This document shows, piece after piece, positions 1-9,929 of a stretch of 64,000 bases of DNA. The DNA comes from Arachis hypogaea. Lineage: Eukaryota; Streptophyta; Magnoliopsida; Fabales; Fabaceae. Position 1 is the stretch's first letter, and every line of letters begins with the position of its first letter. Made by a program: the position numbers and the translations under genes. The stretch spans positions 42,083,419 to 42,147,418 of the forward strand of contig NC_092042.1 of assembly GCF_003086295.3 (NCBI RefSeq). Reading direction: 5' to 3'. The notes beneath the pieces were generated by a model. That model had not been told where the DNA came from, searched no databases, and saw only the letters and a program-made list of their open reading frames with translations.

Positions 1-378
1 GAGACAAAGGAGAGATTGCAATCTGCTCAGGATGATTTTTACGAGCTAGAAGGTCATGTAGCTAAGGGTATGGATGCTATGTTTGAAAATTTGAAGGCTC
101 AGGTCCGGGTTCTTGCTCCCGACCTGGATCTGAGCTTATTCAGTACGGATAACGTTGTTGTGGAGGGAAAGATTGTTCCTGCTCCCAACGAGGATGAGGT
201 TCCGGTGTCCGACCCCAAAGTTCCGGTTGTGAACCCGACTTTACCTTTGGCCGGGGATGGATCTGGTGTGGAGGTTTTAAACCGAGATGACGGTGCTGTC
301 GATGCTGTCCCGATTTCTATGTTTCCTCCGCAGCCTTCTGTCGATGTGGAGTCCGGAAAGGATCTTGATTCTCTGTAA
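1..378 (+). CDS. Antisense additional ORF (aORF) of Tat-1, 3' part
   Basis: An open frame enters from the left edge and ends at a stop at 376-378, giving at least 125 residues on the strand opposite to gag-pol. It contains the block NLKAQVRVLAPDLDL, then an acidic, proline-rich tail ending LDSL. The same block and tail layout occur in the antisense frame of Tat-2 (25624-26667), so the ORF is conserved between two copies of different age. Antisense extra ORFs between pol and the 3' LTR are known from Tat/Retand-type elements; their role is unknown. No catalytic motif is visible. The N-terminal part lies outside the window. Confidence 0.75.
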   Translation, partial: ETKERLQSAQDDFYELEGHVAKGMDAMFENLKAQVRVLAPDLDLSLFSTDNVVVEGKIVPAPNEDEVPVSDPKVPVVNPTLPLAGDGSGVEVLNRDDGAVDAVPISMFPPQPSVDVESGKDLDSL

Positions 379-1154
379 TCCTTTTTATCTTTGGTTTTTT
401 GCCCAGCCTGTGGGCTCTTTTGTTTTTGGATGGTTTCTGTGAATGCTTTGGACACCTTTTTGCTATTAGCTACTTGTAGTAACTTTTTAGCTTATTATGC
501 GGTGTTTTGTTCGCGTTTTGACTTTTTGTTCCGCTTTTATGCTTTTTAGTTGTTTTTGGATAACAACCTTTTAGCTAGCGCTTTGAAACTTTTGTTTTAC
601 CCTTTCCTTTGATTTCATTTTTTTCGCTTGTACTTTTTAGTTGTTTTTGTATGGCAACTTTTTAGTAAGCGTTTTCGAAATCTTTGTTTTCGCCGTTTTA
701 AGGCTTCCTTCTTGGGTCCGGGCGTTTTCTCGGACATCGGGCAGGGGCGGTCGAGTACTTCCCTTTGTTGGGTCCGACCTTGTCGTTGGTCGGCCTTTTA
801 AGTTATTTTTGTAATCTCTTTTTTTTGGCTTTTTGAGCCTTTTCAGAGTTGCTTTATAACTTCTCACATTAATTTGAACCTCGTCGCTTTATCTTTGCCG
901 ACCTTGTGTGGTCTCTTGGCAATGATTTTTTGCGTTTTGCCGAGCATAAATTAATGCGCCTTGGCGGGGTACTTTTTCAGGATTTGTTTCATCACGAGGA
1001 AGAAGAAAAGAAAATAGAAAAATTTGATTAGTATTAAAAAAGAAAGAATATTTACAGAGTGTTTACCCTTGACTAGGTCGGGTGCCTTACTTGACCGGGT
1101 GTCTCATTAAAAAACCCTTGTAGGGAAAAAGAGTACACCTCGGGTTATCTTTTT
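379..1154 (-). other. 3' UTR of Tat-1 with internal duplications
   Basis: Stretch between the end of the antisense ORF and the end of integrase, with no credible gene. It holds two diverged copies of a T-rich block (about 541-597 and 627-683, each with ttttagttgttttt followed by caac and tttttag). It also holds a fragment at about 690-770 that resembles the integrase C-terminal coding segment at about 1391-1470. Translated on the minus strand, the fragment reads PDVRENARTQEGSLK against PEVRERARIREEALK in integrase. Confidence 0.6.
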
Positions 1155-2323
1155 CTAGCTGTAGTATCGTCTTAGATTATAGGCGTGCCAGGCCCTGGGC
1201 AACTCATTGCCTTCTAGGTCGGATATTTTGTAATAGCCTGTTCCTAAGACTTCTGTTACCTTGTAGGGCCCTTTCCAATTTGCAGCTAGCTTTCCTTCTC
1301 CCGACTTTTGTGTTCCGATGTCATTTCGGATTAGAATCAGGTCGTGAATGGAGAAGCTTCGTTTTATTACTTTCTGATTGTATCTGAGGGCCGTTCGCCG
1401 TTTTAAGGCTTCTTCTCGGATCCGAGCTCTTTCTCGGACCTCGGGGAGGAGGTCGAGTTCTTCCCTTTGTGCCTGCGGGTTACCTTCTTCGTTGTAGAAG
1501 ATGCTTCTGGGTGACCCTTCATCTATTTCGATAGGAATCATTGCCTCCATCCCGTAAGCTAGTCGGAATGGTGATTCTCCCGTTGTAGAGTGTGGAGTTG
1601 TCCGATATGCCCATAGTACCTGGGGGAGCTCCTCGGCCCATGCCCCTTTGGCCTCTTGGAGTCTTCGTTTTAACCCGGCCAAGATGACTTTATTTGCGGC
1701 CTCTGCTTGTCCATTGGCTTGTGGGTGCTCGACTGAGGTGAATTGCTGTTTGATTTTTAGCTCGGCCACCAAGTTCTGAAAACTTGTGTCTGTGAACTGT
1801 GTTCCATTGTCTGTGGTGATGGAGTAGGGGACTCCGAACCTTGTGACGATGTTTTTGTATAGGAATTTGCGGCTTTTCTGAGCCGTGATGGTGGCCAAGG
1901 GCTCAGCTTCGATCCACTTTGTGAAGTAGTCGACCCCTACTATGAGGTATTTGACTTGTCCCGGTCCTTGCGGGAACGGGCCGAGTAGGTCAAGTCCCCA
2001 TTTTGCGAAGGGCCATGGTGCGGTGACGCTGATAAGGTCTTCGGGTGGTGCTTTGTGAAAATTGGCGTGTTTTTGGCAGGGGGGCATATTTTCACAAATT
2101 CCGTTGCGTCTCTTTGCAAGGTCGGCCAGTAGAACCCGGCTCGGACTACTTTCTTGGATAATGCTCGAGCTCCGAGGTGGTTCCCACACATGCCTCCGTG
2201 GACTTCTTCGAGGACGCCCTTTGTTTCTGAGGTCGGGATACACCTAAGGAGGGGGTTTGAGAATCCTCTTCTGTATAATATGTCGTGAATTAGTGTATAA
2301 TTCTGGGCGTCTTTCGTGAGTCT
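1155..2323 (-). pseudogene. Tat-1 integrase portion of pol (one stop, one frameshift)
   Basis: This continues the polyprotein past an in-frame TGA at about 2321-2323. The reading frame carries on through the H2C2 zinc finger (EVHGGMCGNHLGARAL, then VKICPP) and then shifts by one base at a run of six C on the minus strand near 2080. Beyond that, integrase is intact to 1155: GLDLLGPFP and TDNGTQF supply the two Asp and QANGQAEAANKVI the Glu of the DDE core, followed by a C-terminal domain ending WHAYNLRRYYS. It would join element cDNA to the chromosome. Two small lesions suggest recent inactivation, unless the stop and shift are tolerated as recoding, which I think unlikely. Confidence 0.88.
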
Positions 2324-5300
2324 TCAAGCTTCCTTTCTTTCGGCGGGGAGAGTTCCCGACTTCAGGTAGTTGAGTATGGGGGTCATCCATCCTTGCTGTT
2401 GGTTGGATATACTTAGCGCTTCTTCCTCTCTTAGCACGGAGGGGGATTGTAAAGTTTCCTGGAGGAGACTTCTGTTGTTGCCTCCGGGCTTGGTGCTGGC
2501 AAGCTTTGAGAGGGCGTCTGCCCGGGCATTTTGTTCCCGAGGTATGTGCTGAATCTGTATCTCTGAAAAGTGGCGTAGTTGTGCCTGTGTTTGGTCCAGG
2601 TATTTTTTCATAGTGGGGTCTTTGGCCTGGTAGCTTCCATTTACTTGTGATGTGACGATTTGGGAGTCGCTGAAGATCGTGATTTTCTGGGCTCCGACCT
2701 CTTTGGCTAGTTTTAGACCTGCTAGTAGGGCCTCGTATTCGGCTTGGTTGTTCGAAGCCTGGAACTCGAATTTTAGGGATAGTTCTATCCGCGTTCCTTG
2801 GTCGCTTTCGAGTATAACCCCGGCTCCGCTTCCAGTTTTGTTTGAGGATCCATCGACATACAGGTTCCACGAGAGTGGGGTTCCAGGGGTCTCAGTATAT
2901 TCTGCGATGAAGTCGGCTAGATACTGGGATTTTATGGCAGTCCGGGTTTCATAGTGGAGGTCGAACTCGGACAATTCCACCGCCCATTGCAGTATTCGTC
3001 CTGCCAGGTCTGTTTTTTGGAGGATGTGTCTTATTGGTTGGTTTGTCCGGACTTTGATGGTGTGGGCTTGAAAGTAGGGACGGAGCCTCCGAGCTGTGAA
3101 CACTAGGGCGTAGGTGAATTTTTCTATCTTCTGATAGTTTAATTCGGCCCCTAGTAGTGCCTTGCTTACAAAGTATATGGGGTGTTGTCCTCGGTCATTT
3201 TCTCGTATTAACGCGGAAGCGACTGCTCGATTTCCAACCGAGAGGTATAGTACGAGTTCTTCTCCTTTTAGAGGTCGGGTTAGTATTGGTGGCTGCCCGA
3301 GGAATTCCTTGAATTCTTGAAAGGCTTTTTCGCACTCCGGGGTCCATGAGAAGGGTTTCCCTTTCTTTAGGAGTGAGTAGAGAGGTAGTGATTTTATTGC
3401 TGATCCTGCCAAGAATCTTGATAGGGCGGCTAGCCTTCCATTCAGCTGTTGTACTTCTTTGACACACGTCGGGCTCTTCATATTGAGTATCGCTTGGCAT
3501 TTGTCCGGGTTTGCTTCGATGCCCCTTTGAGTCAGCATGAAGCCTAAGAACTTTCCGGCTTCTGCGGCGAAGGTGCACTTTGTCGGGTTAAGTCTCATGT
3601 TGTGTTTTCTGAGGGTGCCGAAGATACTGGTGAGGTCGGTCAGCAAGTTTCTGTCTTCTTGTTTCTTTACCAGCATGTCGTCGACGTACACCTCCAGCTG
3701 TAGTCTGATGTGCTCTGAGAACACTTTGTTCATTAGCCTCTGGTAGGTTGCCCCTGCGTTCTTCAGCCCGAAGGGCATTACTACGTAGCAGTAGTTTGCC
3801 CTTGGGGTTATGAACGAGGTCTTTTCTTGGTCGGGTCCGTACATCGGGATTTGATTGTATCCCGAGTATGCGTCCATGAAGGAGAGATATCTATAGCCTG
3901 AGGCTGCGTCTACTAAGGCGTCGATGTTTGGTAGGGGATATGGATCTTTGGGGCAGGCTTTGTTGAGATCCGTGTAATCGACGCACATCCTCCATTTTCC
4001 GTTGGGCTTTTTTACCAGGACCACGTTTGCGAGCCATAGGGGGTATTTTACTTCCCTAATGAACCCTGCATCTAGCAGTGCTTGTACTTGTTCTTCTATT
4101 GCTTGCATGCGCTCGGGTCCGAGCTTCCGGCGTCTTTGTTGGATAGGTCGGGATCCCGGGTAAACTGATAGCTTATGGCACATCAGGTCGGGACTTATGC
4201 CTGGCATGTCGGAGGCTTTCCAGGCGAAGAGGTCGGAATTCTCCCTTAAGAGGGTTATGAGTTCCTCTTTTAGGCCCATTTCGAGGTTTGCTCCTATGTT
4301 TGTTATTTTTTCAGGTGTGTTCCCGATCTGGATTTTTTCGGTTTCTCCCTCTGGTTGTGGCCGAAGATCTTCTCGGGATTGAACTCGTCCGAGTTCTATT
4401 GTGTTGACCTCTTTCCCTTTTAGGCTCAGGCTTTCGTTGTAGCATCGCCGCGCTAGTTTTTGGTCGCCTTTTAGGGTAGCGATTCCTTTTGCGGTAGGGA
4501 ACTTCATACAGAGGTGTGGGGTCGAGACTATAGCTGCCAGTCTGTTTAGGGTTGGTCGCCCAATGAGGGCATTGTATGCTGAAGTGACGTCGACTATAAT
4601 GTAGTCGATGCTTAATGTTTTAGATTGCTCGCCTCTTCCAAAGGTAGTGTGTAGCGAGATGTATCCTAAGGGATGGATCGGAGTATCTCCTAGTCCAAAT
4701 AGGTCGGTGGGATAGGCCTTTAGTTCTTTTTCTTCAAGTCCGAGCTTGTCGAAGGCCGTTTTGAACAGGATATCTGCTGAGCTTCCCTGGTCAATCAGGG
4801 TGCGATGTAAGTTGGCGTTTGCTAAGATAATGGTGATTACCATTGGATCGTCGTGTCCGGGAATTATCCCTTGAGCATCTTCTCGGGTAAATGAGATAGT
4901 AGGTAATTTGGGCAGGGGACTGTCTTCTCGGACGTGATAAACTTCTTTGAGGTGTCTTTTTCGCGAGGATTTGGATGTTCCTCCGCCTGCAAAACCTCCA
5001 TTTATCATGTGAACATGTCTTTCAGGGGTTCGCCGGGTTTGTTCGGCCCGATCTTCGTTGTCTCCCCGCCTTCTCTTCCTGGTCTCTTCTCCTTTCTCTG
5101 CTATGTATCTGTCGAGTTTTCCTTCTCTGGCTAGCTTTTCTATAACATTTTTTAGGTCGTAGCAGTCGTTAGTAGAATGACCGTAGAGCTTGTGATATTC
5201 ACAGTATTTGGACCGATCTCTCCCTGCTTTTTTGTGTTTTAGCGGTCGGGGCGGTGGGATCTTTTCGGTGTGGCATACTTCTCTGTAGACGTCTACCAGG

Positions 5301-6337
5301 GAGACTCGGAGGGGGGTGTAGTTGTGGTATTTCCGTGGCTTGTCCGAGTTGGGTTCTTCTTTCTTCTTCTGTTCCCGATCCCGATCTCGAAATGGGTAGG
5401 TTGATTCCTTCCTAGAAGAGTCTCTTAGCTGGGAGGTTTCCTCCATGTTGATATATTTTTCTGCCCGCTCCTGTACCTCGTATAGGGAGGTCGGGTATCG
5501 TTTGGATAGGGATTGGCTGAACGGTCCCTCTTTTAGGCCGTTTGCTAGTCCCATGATGGCTGCTTCAGTGGGCAAGTGTTGTATGTCCAGGCAGGCTTTG
5601 TTGAATCGCTCCATGTATTCTCGGAGAGTTTCTTGGTTACCTTGTTTGATCCCGAGTAGACTGGGGGCATGTTTTGTCTTGTCCTTTTGAATAGAGAACC
5701 TTGTTAGGAATTTTTTGGTTAGGTCTTCGAAGCTGGTGATTGATCTTGGTGGCAGGTTGTCGAACCACTTCATGGCTGACTTGGTGAGAGTGGTGGGGAA
5801 GGCTTTGCACCGAATCGCGTCGGAGGCGTCGACTAGGTACATTCTGCTTCTGAAGTTGCTGAGGTGATGACTTGGATCGGTGGTGCCATCGTAGAGGTCC
5901 ATATCGGGTGGTTTGAAGTTTCGTGGTACCTTCTCCTTCATGATCTCTTGCGTGAAGGGATCGTGGTTGCCCTCGGTGGTGGTGCCGCGTTCTGTCCGGT
6001 CCTTCAGGTTGGCCTCTATTTTCCGCAGTTTTTCTTCTAATTCTCTGCGCTTTCGAGCTTCCCTTTTCAGATCTTGTTCAGTTTCTTTCTGCTTTTTTAT
6101 GTTCTCTTCGAGTCGTTTTAGTCGGTCTTGTTGTGCTCGGACTGCTTCTAGAATTTCCGAGCTCTTCTCTTTTTCGGAATTTTGTGGATCTTTGTTTGGG
6201 GGTGATGTTTTTGGGCAATTCTGTTTGTTTCCTCCTGGAGTACGTGGTGATAGAGGGCTGTCCGGTCGTTCTTCGGTGTCAACTTCGTCCTCTTGTTCAG
6301 ACGTAGCGTGGTTATTGTTGAGAGGGTCGTCCGCCAT
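2324..6337 (-). CDS. Tat-1 gag-protease-RT-RNase H polyprotein
   Basis: Open frame of 1337 codons starting at the ATG at 6337, just downstream of the primer site. In order: an acidic/charged N-terminus with coiled-coil; a retrotransposon gag domain (about residues 175-300); a zinc knuckle YCEYHKLYGHSTNDC (about 380); an aspartic protease with IDQGSSADIL (about 515); reverse transcriptase with YVDDML (about 886); a degenerate RNase H (LVLYLSVGNRAVASALI); and a second archaeal-type RNase H with YVDGSS (about 1160), QAEYEALLAGL, IFSDSQ and NARADALSKLA. Dual RNase H identifies the Tat lineage. The frame ends at a TGA immediately before the integrase zinc finger, so this is one polyprotein cut by a nonsense change rather than a natural end. 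Confidence 0.93.
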   Translation of the reverse strand: MADDPLNNNHATSEQEDEVDTEERPDSPLSPRTPGGNKQNCPKTSPPNKDPQNSEKEKSSEILEAVRAQQDRLKRLEENIKKQKETEQDLKREARKRRELEEKLRKIEANLKDRTERGTTTEGNHDPFTQEIMKEKVPRNFKPPDMDLYDGTTDPSHHLSNFRSRMYLVDASDAIRCKAFPTTLTKSAMKWFDNLPPRSITSFEDLTKKFLTRFSIQKDKTKHAPSLLGIKQGNQETLREYMERFNKACLDIQHLPTEAAIMGLANGLKEGPFSQSLSKRYPTSLYEVQERAEKYINMEETSQLRDSSRKESTYPFRDRDREQKKKEEPNSDKPRKYHNYTPLRVSLVDVYREVCHTEKIPPPRPLKHKKAGRDRSKYCEYHKLYGHSTNDCYDLKNVIEKLAREGKLDRYIAEKGEETRKRRRGDNEDRAEQTRRTPERHVHMINGGFAGGGTSKSSRKRHLKEVYHVREDSPLPKLPTISFTREDAQGIIPGHDDPMVITIILANANLHRTLIDQGSSADILFKTAFDKLGLEEKELKAYPTDLFGLGDTPIHPLGYISLHTTFGRGEQSKTLSIDYIIVDVTSAYNALIGRPTLNRLAAIVSTPHLCMKFPTAKGIATLKGDQKLARRCYNESLSLKGKEVNTIELGRVQSREDLRPQPEGETEKIQIGNTPEKITNIGANLEMGLKEELITLLRENSDLFAWKASDMPGISPDLMCHKLSVYPGSRPIQQRRRKLGPERMQAIEEQVQALLDAGFIREVKYPLWLANVVLVKKPNGKWRMCVDYTDLNKACPKDPYPLPNIDALVDAASGYRYLSFMDAYSGYNQIPMYGPDQEKTSFITPRANYCYVVMPFGLKNAGATYQRLMNKVFSEHIRLQLEVYVDDMLVKKQEDRNLLTDLTSIFGTLRKHNMRLNPTKCTFAAEAGKFLGFMLTQRGIEANPDKCQAILNMKSPTCVKEVQQLNGRLAALSRFLAGSAIKSLPLYSLLKKGKPFSWTPECEKAFQEFKEFLGQPPILTRPLKGEELVLYLSVGNRAVASALIRENDRGQHPIYFVSKALLGAELNYQKIEKFTYALVFTARRLRPYFQAHTIKVRTNQPIRHILQKTDLAGRILQWAVELSEFDLHYETRTAIKSQYLADFIAEYTETPGTPLSWNLYVDGSSNKTGSGAGVILESDQGTRIELSLKFEFQASNNQAEYEALLAGLKLAKEVGAQKITIFSDSQIVTSQVNGSYQAKDPTMKKYLDQTQAQLRHFSEIQIQHIPREQNARADALSKLASTKPGGNNRSLLQETLQSPSVLREEEALSISNQQQGWMTPILNYLKSGTLPAERKEA

Positions 6338-6359
6338 GGTAGTGGGATGACTTCCAGTG

Positions 6360-6377
6360 TCCCCGGCAACGGCGCCA
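6360..6377 (-). other. Primer binding site of Tat-1 (tRNA-Asp)
   Basis: On the minus strand tggcgccgttgccgggga is an exact complement of the 3' end of plant tRNA-Asp(GTC), one base after the 5' LTR terminus. It would prime minus-strand DNA synthesis. Confidence 0.9.
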
Positions 6378-6570
6378 ATGTTCCGAGGGTTACCTGAAAC
6401 GTGTAGCTCGGTCGTCTGGTTAGACCCGAGGTGGGGTTTAGTGACCCGAGCTTGATATGCAGAGTGGTTGGTGGTTGTACCTGCAATGACACTCCGATGC
6501 TTAAGTTAGCATGGGTCCAAGCAGATATGTGTAGAATGTGAATGAATGCCATACCTGGGTGCTCCAGTGT

Positions 6571-6580
6571 ATTTATAGTA
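6571..6580 (-). promoter_or_regulatory. TATA box of the Tat-1 LTR
   Basis: TACTATAAAT on the minus strand, followed by acactggagcaccc. The same context is found in both Tat-2 LTRs (18811 and 27710). It marks the U3/R border. Confidence 0.65.
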
Positions 6581-6601
6581 GTTGGCCGTGATCTTCCCTG
6601 G

Positions 6602-6632
6602 ATAAGATATTCTTATCTTATCTTATCTTTTG
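6602..6632 (-). promoter_or_regulatory. GATA/I-box repeats in U3 of the Tat-1 LTR
   Basis: Several overlapping copies of GATAAGATAAG lie about 30 bp upstream of the TATA box. The same cluster stands at 18755-18785 and 27650-27685 in Tat-2. GATA/I-box motifs are light- and circadian-responsive in plants; a role here is inferred from position only. Confidence 0.45.
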
Positions 6633-6824
6633 GGAGTTTTATCTCTATCTTTGTGGAACCGCCTTTTTCTAGGCCTTTTCGGCCTTTAGGTTTGGGCTGC
6701 GTTCCTTTTGATGGGCCTTCCTTGTTCTTTTGTCCGAGGTCCGACCTTTAGGTGTAAGCTTTAGGGCAAGGTCGGACCTCTCACGAATTTGCCGAGTTGG
6801 AGGACCCCGGTCAGGGTATGAACA

Positions 6825-7252
6825 GAAACTATGGAAAATTTTATATCATTTCAAAACCCCGGATGTTAGCTTTCCAACGCAACTGAAACCGCAACATTTG
6901 GACCTCTATAGCTCAAGTTATGGTCAACTAACTATGAAGAGGCAGGCTTCACAGCTCGGCAATTTCTTCAATTTCTTGTATTTCTTCCACTATTGCATGC
7001 TTTCTTTCCATCCTCTAAACTATTCCTGCCCTGTAATCCCTGAAAACACTTAACACACATATCACGGCATCGAATGGTAATAAGAGAGGATTAAAATTAG
7101 CAAAATTTAAAGTCAAAGAAGCATGTTTTCAATCATAACACAAAATTAGGAAGGAAAATGTAAAACATGCGATTTCTATGAATAAGTGTGAGAATAATAG
7201 GTAAAATCTACTAACTTAAGTACAAGATAAACCATAAAATAGTAGTTTATCT
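6825..7252 (-). repeat. 3' LTR of element A, 5' part only
   Basis: This matches the first 430 bases of the 5' LTR (12535-12971) almost base for base, including the hairpin-like start gataaac...gtttatc and the text ttgaccataacttgagc. It is truncated by the Tat-1 insertion. The polypurine tract aagtatggagaga lies just upstream on the minus strand (7253-7270). Confidence 0.85.
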
Positions 7253-8659
7253 ATCTCTCCATACTTAAACATTAGTATGTCTTCATGCTAAGCTCAAGAG
7301 AAGCTATAAGAGTGAAGGCAAAATGGTAGGATGTATGAAATGCAACCTATCTGTATGAATGCAACTATATGCTAAAATGTTGTTACCTATTAGTTAAAAG
7401 TAAATAAACCTTTCAAGAACAAATATGATCTGGATTTCACTAATTCAAATCATAAAAATGAAGTACAAATAGACTTGCAGGAAGAAGATAGCTCATGAAA
7501 GTCGGGAACAAAGAATCGAGCATCGAACCCTCACCGAAAGTGTATACACTCTAATCACTCAAGTGTTTAAGGTTCGATTCTCTCAATTCTCTACTAATCT
7601 TGCTTTCTAATGCTTGTTCTTCTTTTACCAATCAACAAAGAATTAATGCACAGATATACATATCAAGAGGTCTTTTAAGGGTTGTAATGGGGTTAGGGTC
7701 AAGGTAGGATTGTATTTGGTCAAGTGGACTAAAATCTGAATCCTTAATTAACCTAAACTTCTCACCTAACTTAAGACAGTCCATGTAATTACAATGCAAA
7801 ATCTAACTGCCCATTAACTATGTTTACCACACATTCATGCATCCTAAATTTAAGTACAACTCATATGCATTGATATTATTACTTAACTTGGGGCATTTTG
7901 TCTTCTTTTTATTATTTGCTCTTTTTTTCATTTCTTTTTCTTTTTCTTTTCTTTTGTTTTTCTCAATGCATATGATTAAGGTATTGCATGCATAAACATG
8001 TCCTCAACATTCTTTTTCACATTTTCACAAGAATATAAAACACCCAATTCTCAAACCAAATGTTTCCAAACCCAATTTCCCCATACTTAATTCAAGAGAA
8101 CTGTCACTAGTCTAAGCTAACCAAGGAATTAAATTAAGGACATTATTGTTTTTCATTTAGAGTTAGTGATGAGCTAAAGTAAAGAACAAATACGGTAAAA
8201 TAGGCTCAAGTTGGTTTGCAAAGGATAATGAAAGGGTAAGGCCATATAGGCATGTAAGCTAAGTGAAACAAGGCTTCAATCATATAAGTATATACATACA
8301 TTAAATCATGGAAATATAGAATCAAGCAAGACAAAGATCACAATTTTAGAGAGAATAACACACACTAAAACAGAATATTGGTTGATAAAATGCAACCAAT
8401 CAAATAGGCTCAAAATCTCACTGGTTTTGTGTGTTCGAGCTCTAAACCATGTTCCAAATTAAATTTCTTTAAACAAGTTTGACAAAAGTTTTAATTCAAA
8501 TTAGTGAAATGCTTTAAACTAGTTTCTTAGAAAAGAAATTATTACTTCAACCAAGTAGTGGTAAAATTATGTACAAAATCAAACAAACATGCAAATGCAA
8601 CAATGAACTAACAAATTAAACATTGGTGTTGAGAAAGGAAGTAACTAACCCATGGAAGT

Positions 8660-8684
8660 CGGTATCGACCTCCCCACACTTAAA
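8660..8684 (-). other. Internal polypurine-tract-like block of element A
   Basis: On the minus strand it reads ttaagtgtggggagg then tcgatacc. It is nearly the same as the true 3' polypurine tract of the family (B: 58078-58092) and is conserved at 56701-56715 in B. It could be a second, central priming site for plus-strand DNA; that is inference. Confidence 0.5.
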
Positions 8685-9366
8685 GATTGCACCGTCCTTG
8701 GTGCATGCAAAGATGTGCAAGTGGATGGGTGGCTCCAACTGACGCTTTCTCTTCAAAGAATGTGCGTAGGAACTTGTTTGTTGCCCCATGTAAATGTCTT
8801 CTGTGTTCCTTCTTAATGGCCATCCTGAAAGAAGAGAAAAAGGAAGAAAAGTAACCCAGAAGCAAAGATAGAAAACAAATAAAATATGCATGGGTGAATG
8901 CCGAATAATGAAGGTCTCAATCACATGGTAGCTACAACATGCAAGTGAGAAAACAGTAGAAAAAAATGACATATCAATAGTGCAAAAATTGCAATAATGG
9001 AGGAGAGAGTGTGGGTAATGAAAGACAATATAAATGCATATCAATGCAAATGGAATACAAGTATCATAAAAATTACCATTGAATTATAATTAATAACACC
9101 CAACAGTTTAAAACAAGTCACGAAGCACCAAAATAATTCAAGATAAGATGCAATAGTTGAATAAGAATATTTAACACCAATGGTAAAATAGGAAATTAGA
9201 AAAGGAGATAAAAATATGAATAAAATGAAAAAGGCAATGAAGGAAAGTATGCAAATGCAGTATGTAAAAGAGAATGAAAGAGAATAAGGATGAGAAGAAA
9301 GTGAGAAAAGAAGAGGGAGGAGTAAGAGAGGAGAGAAGAAAGAAGGAGAAATGATAAGGGAACAAG

Positions 9367-9775
9367 AAACGAACGCGATGCGCGCGCATGCATCATGCAT
9401 ACGCGTGAAAACAGAGATGGTCATATGACGCGTAAGCGTCCTCCACGCATACGCGTGGGTGGCCGAAGATGAACATTGACGCGTGCGCGTCAGTCACGCG
9501 TACGCGTGACTACTCGCACGCTTCCAGCACATTGGCAGCCCAACTCTCAGTTCAATTTGTGCTTTTACGCCGATTTTCATGTACACGCGCACGCGTCACT
9601 AACGCTTATGCGTGGATGGACAAATTTGCAGGTGATGCATATGCGTGGAGCACGCGTACGTGTAGGGTGGCTCGTGCTCCAGGCAACCCTCCCGCGCGTC
9701 TCCATTGCAACACTCTATTTGTTTTCTCTTTGTTGCGCAGTCGCACATGACGCGTGCGCGTCGTAGACGCTTGCA
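9367..9775. repeat. CpG-rich palindromic module in element A
   Basis: At least eight short dyads of the type acgcgtacgcgt or gacgcgtgcgcgtc, spaced by 20-50 bp, in an otherwise AT-rich element. The counterpart in B is at 55555-56030, and weaker versions occur in the LTRs. No coding sense is evident. Confidence 0.6.
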
Positions 9776-9929
9776 AGTCGATTCTCCCTTTTTTTAATGC
9801 AAAATAAAAGGAAATATGCAGAATTGGAAATTAAAACTGACAGAAATAAATTAAAACTAATAAAAAGGAGGATCATACCATGGTGGGTTGTCTCCCACCT
9901 AGAACTTTTAGTTATTGTCCTTAAGTTGG

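Larger units (their letters stand above)
1..6824 (-). mobile_element. Ty3/gypsy LTR retrotransposon, Tat lineage (Tat-1), partial
   Basis: On the minus strand the order is 5' LTR (6379-6824), tRNA-Asp primer site, gag, protease, reverse transcriptase, two RNase H domains, integrase, 3' UTR and an antisense ORF that runs off the left edge. The 3' LTR is outside the window. A second, archaeal-type RNase H after the degenerate first one is a hallmark of the Tat lineage (established knowledge). The element sits inside the 3' LTR of element A; the 5 bp next to its LTR (6825-6829, gaaac) is the likely target duplication, but its partner is not visible. Only one stop and one frameshift break pol, so this copy is much younger than Tat-2. 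Confidence 0.93.
6379..6824 (-). repeat. 5' LTR of Tat-1
   Basis: The LTR starts TGTTCATACCC at 6824 and ends CGGAACA at 6379 on the minus strand, with the primer site directly after. About 446 bp. It matches the Tat-2 LTRs in start, end, TATA region and the GATA-type repeats in U3 (6602-6630). Confidence 0.88.
7253..9929 (-). other. Non-coding internal region of element A
   Basis: No gene seen. It contains in minus-strand order: the CpG-rich palindromic block (9367-9775), a low-complexity AG/CT-rich stretch (9200-9370), a conserved polypurine block at 8660-8684, and a tRNA-like decayed segment near 7510-7590. All four except the AG tract have counterparts at matching places in element B. 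Confidence 0.6.

Noticed and set aside
2244..2870. A second minus-strand frame overlapping RNase H in Tat-1
   Set aside because: Overlaps the conserved RNase H frame and shows no family motif; out-of-frame shadow.
7510..7590. A functional tRNA gene
   Set aside because: Box-A and box-B-like motifs are present but the acceptor, D and T stems cannot be paired; listed only as a tRNA-like remnant.
8616..9424. Several hydrophobic frames on the minus strand resembling membrane proteins
   Set aside because: They lie in pyrimidine-rich non-coding sequence of element A and are not kept in element B.
9469..9766. Overlapping open frames through the CpG-rich module of element A
   Set aside because: CpG-rich repeats lack stops by composition; the frames are not conserved in the module of element B.
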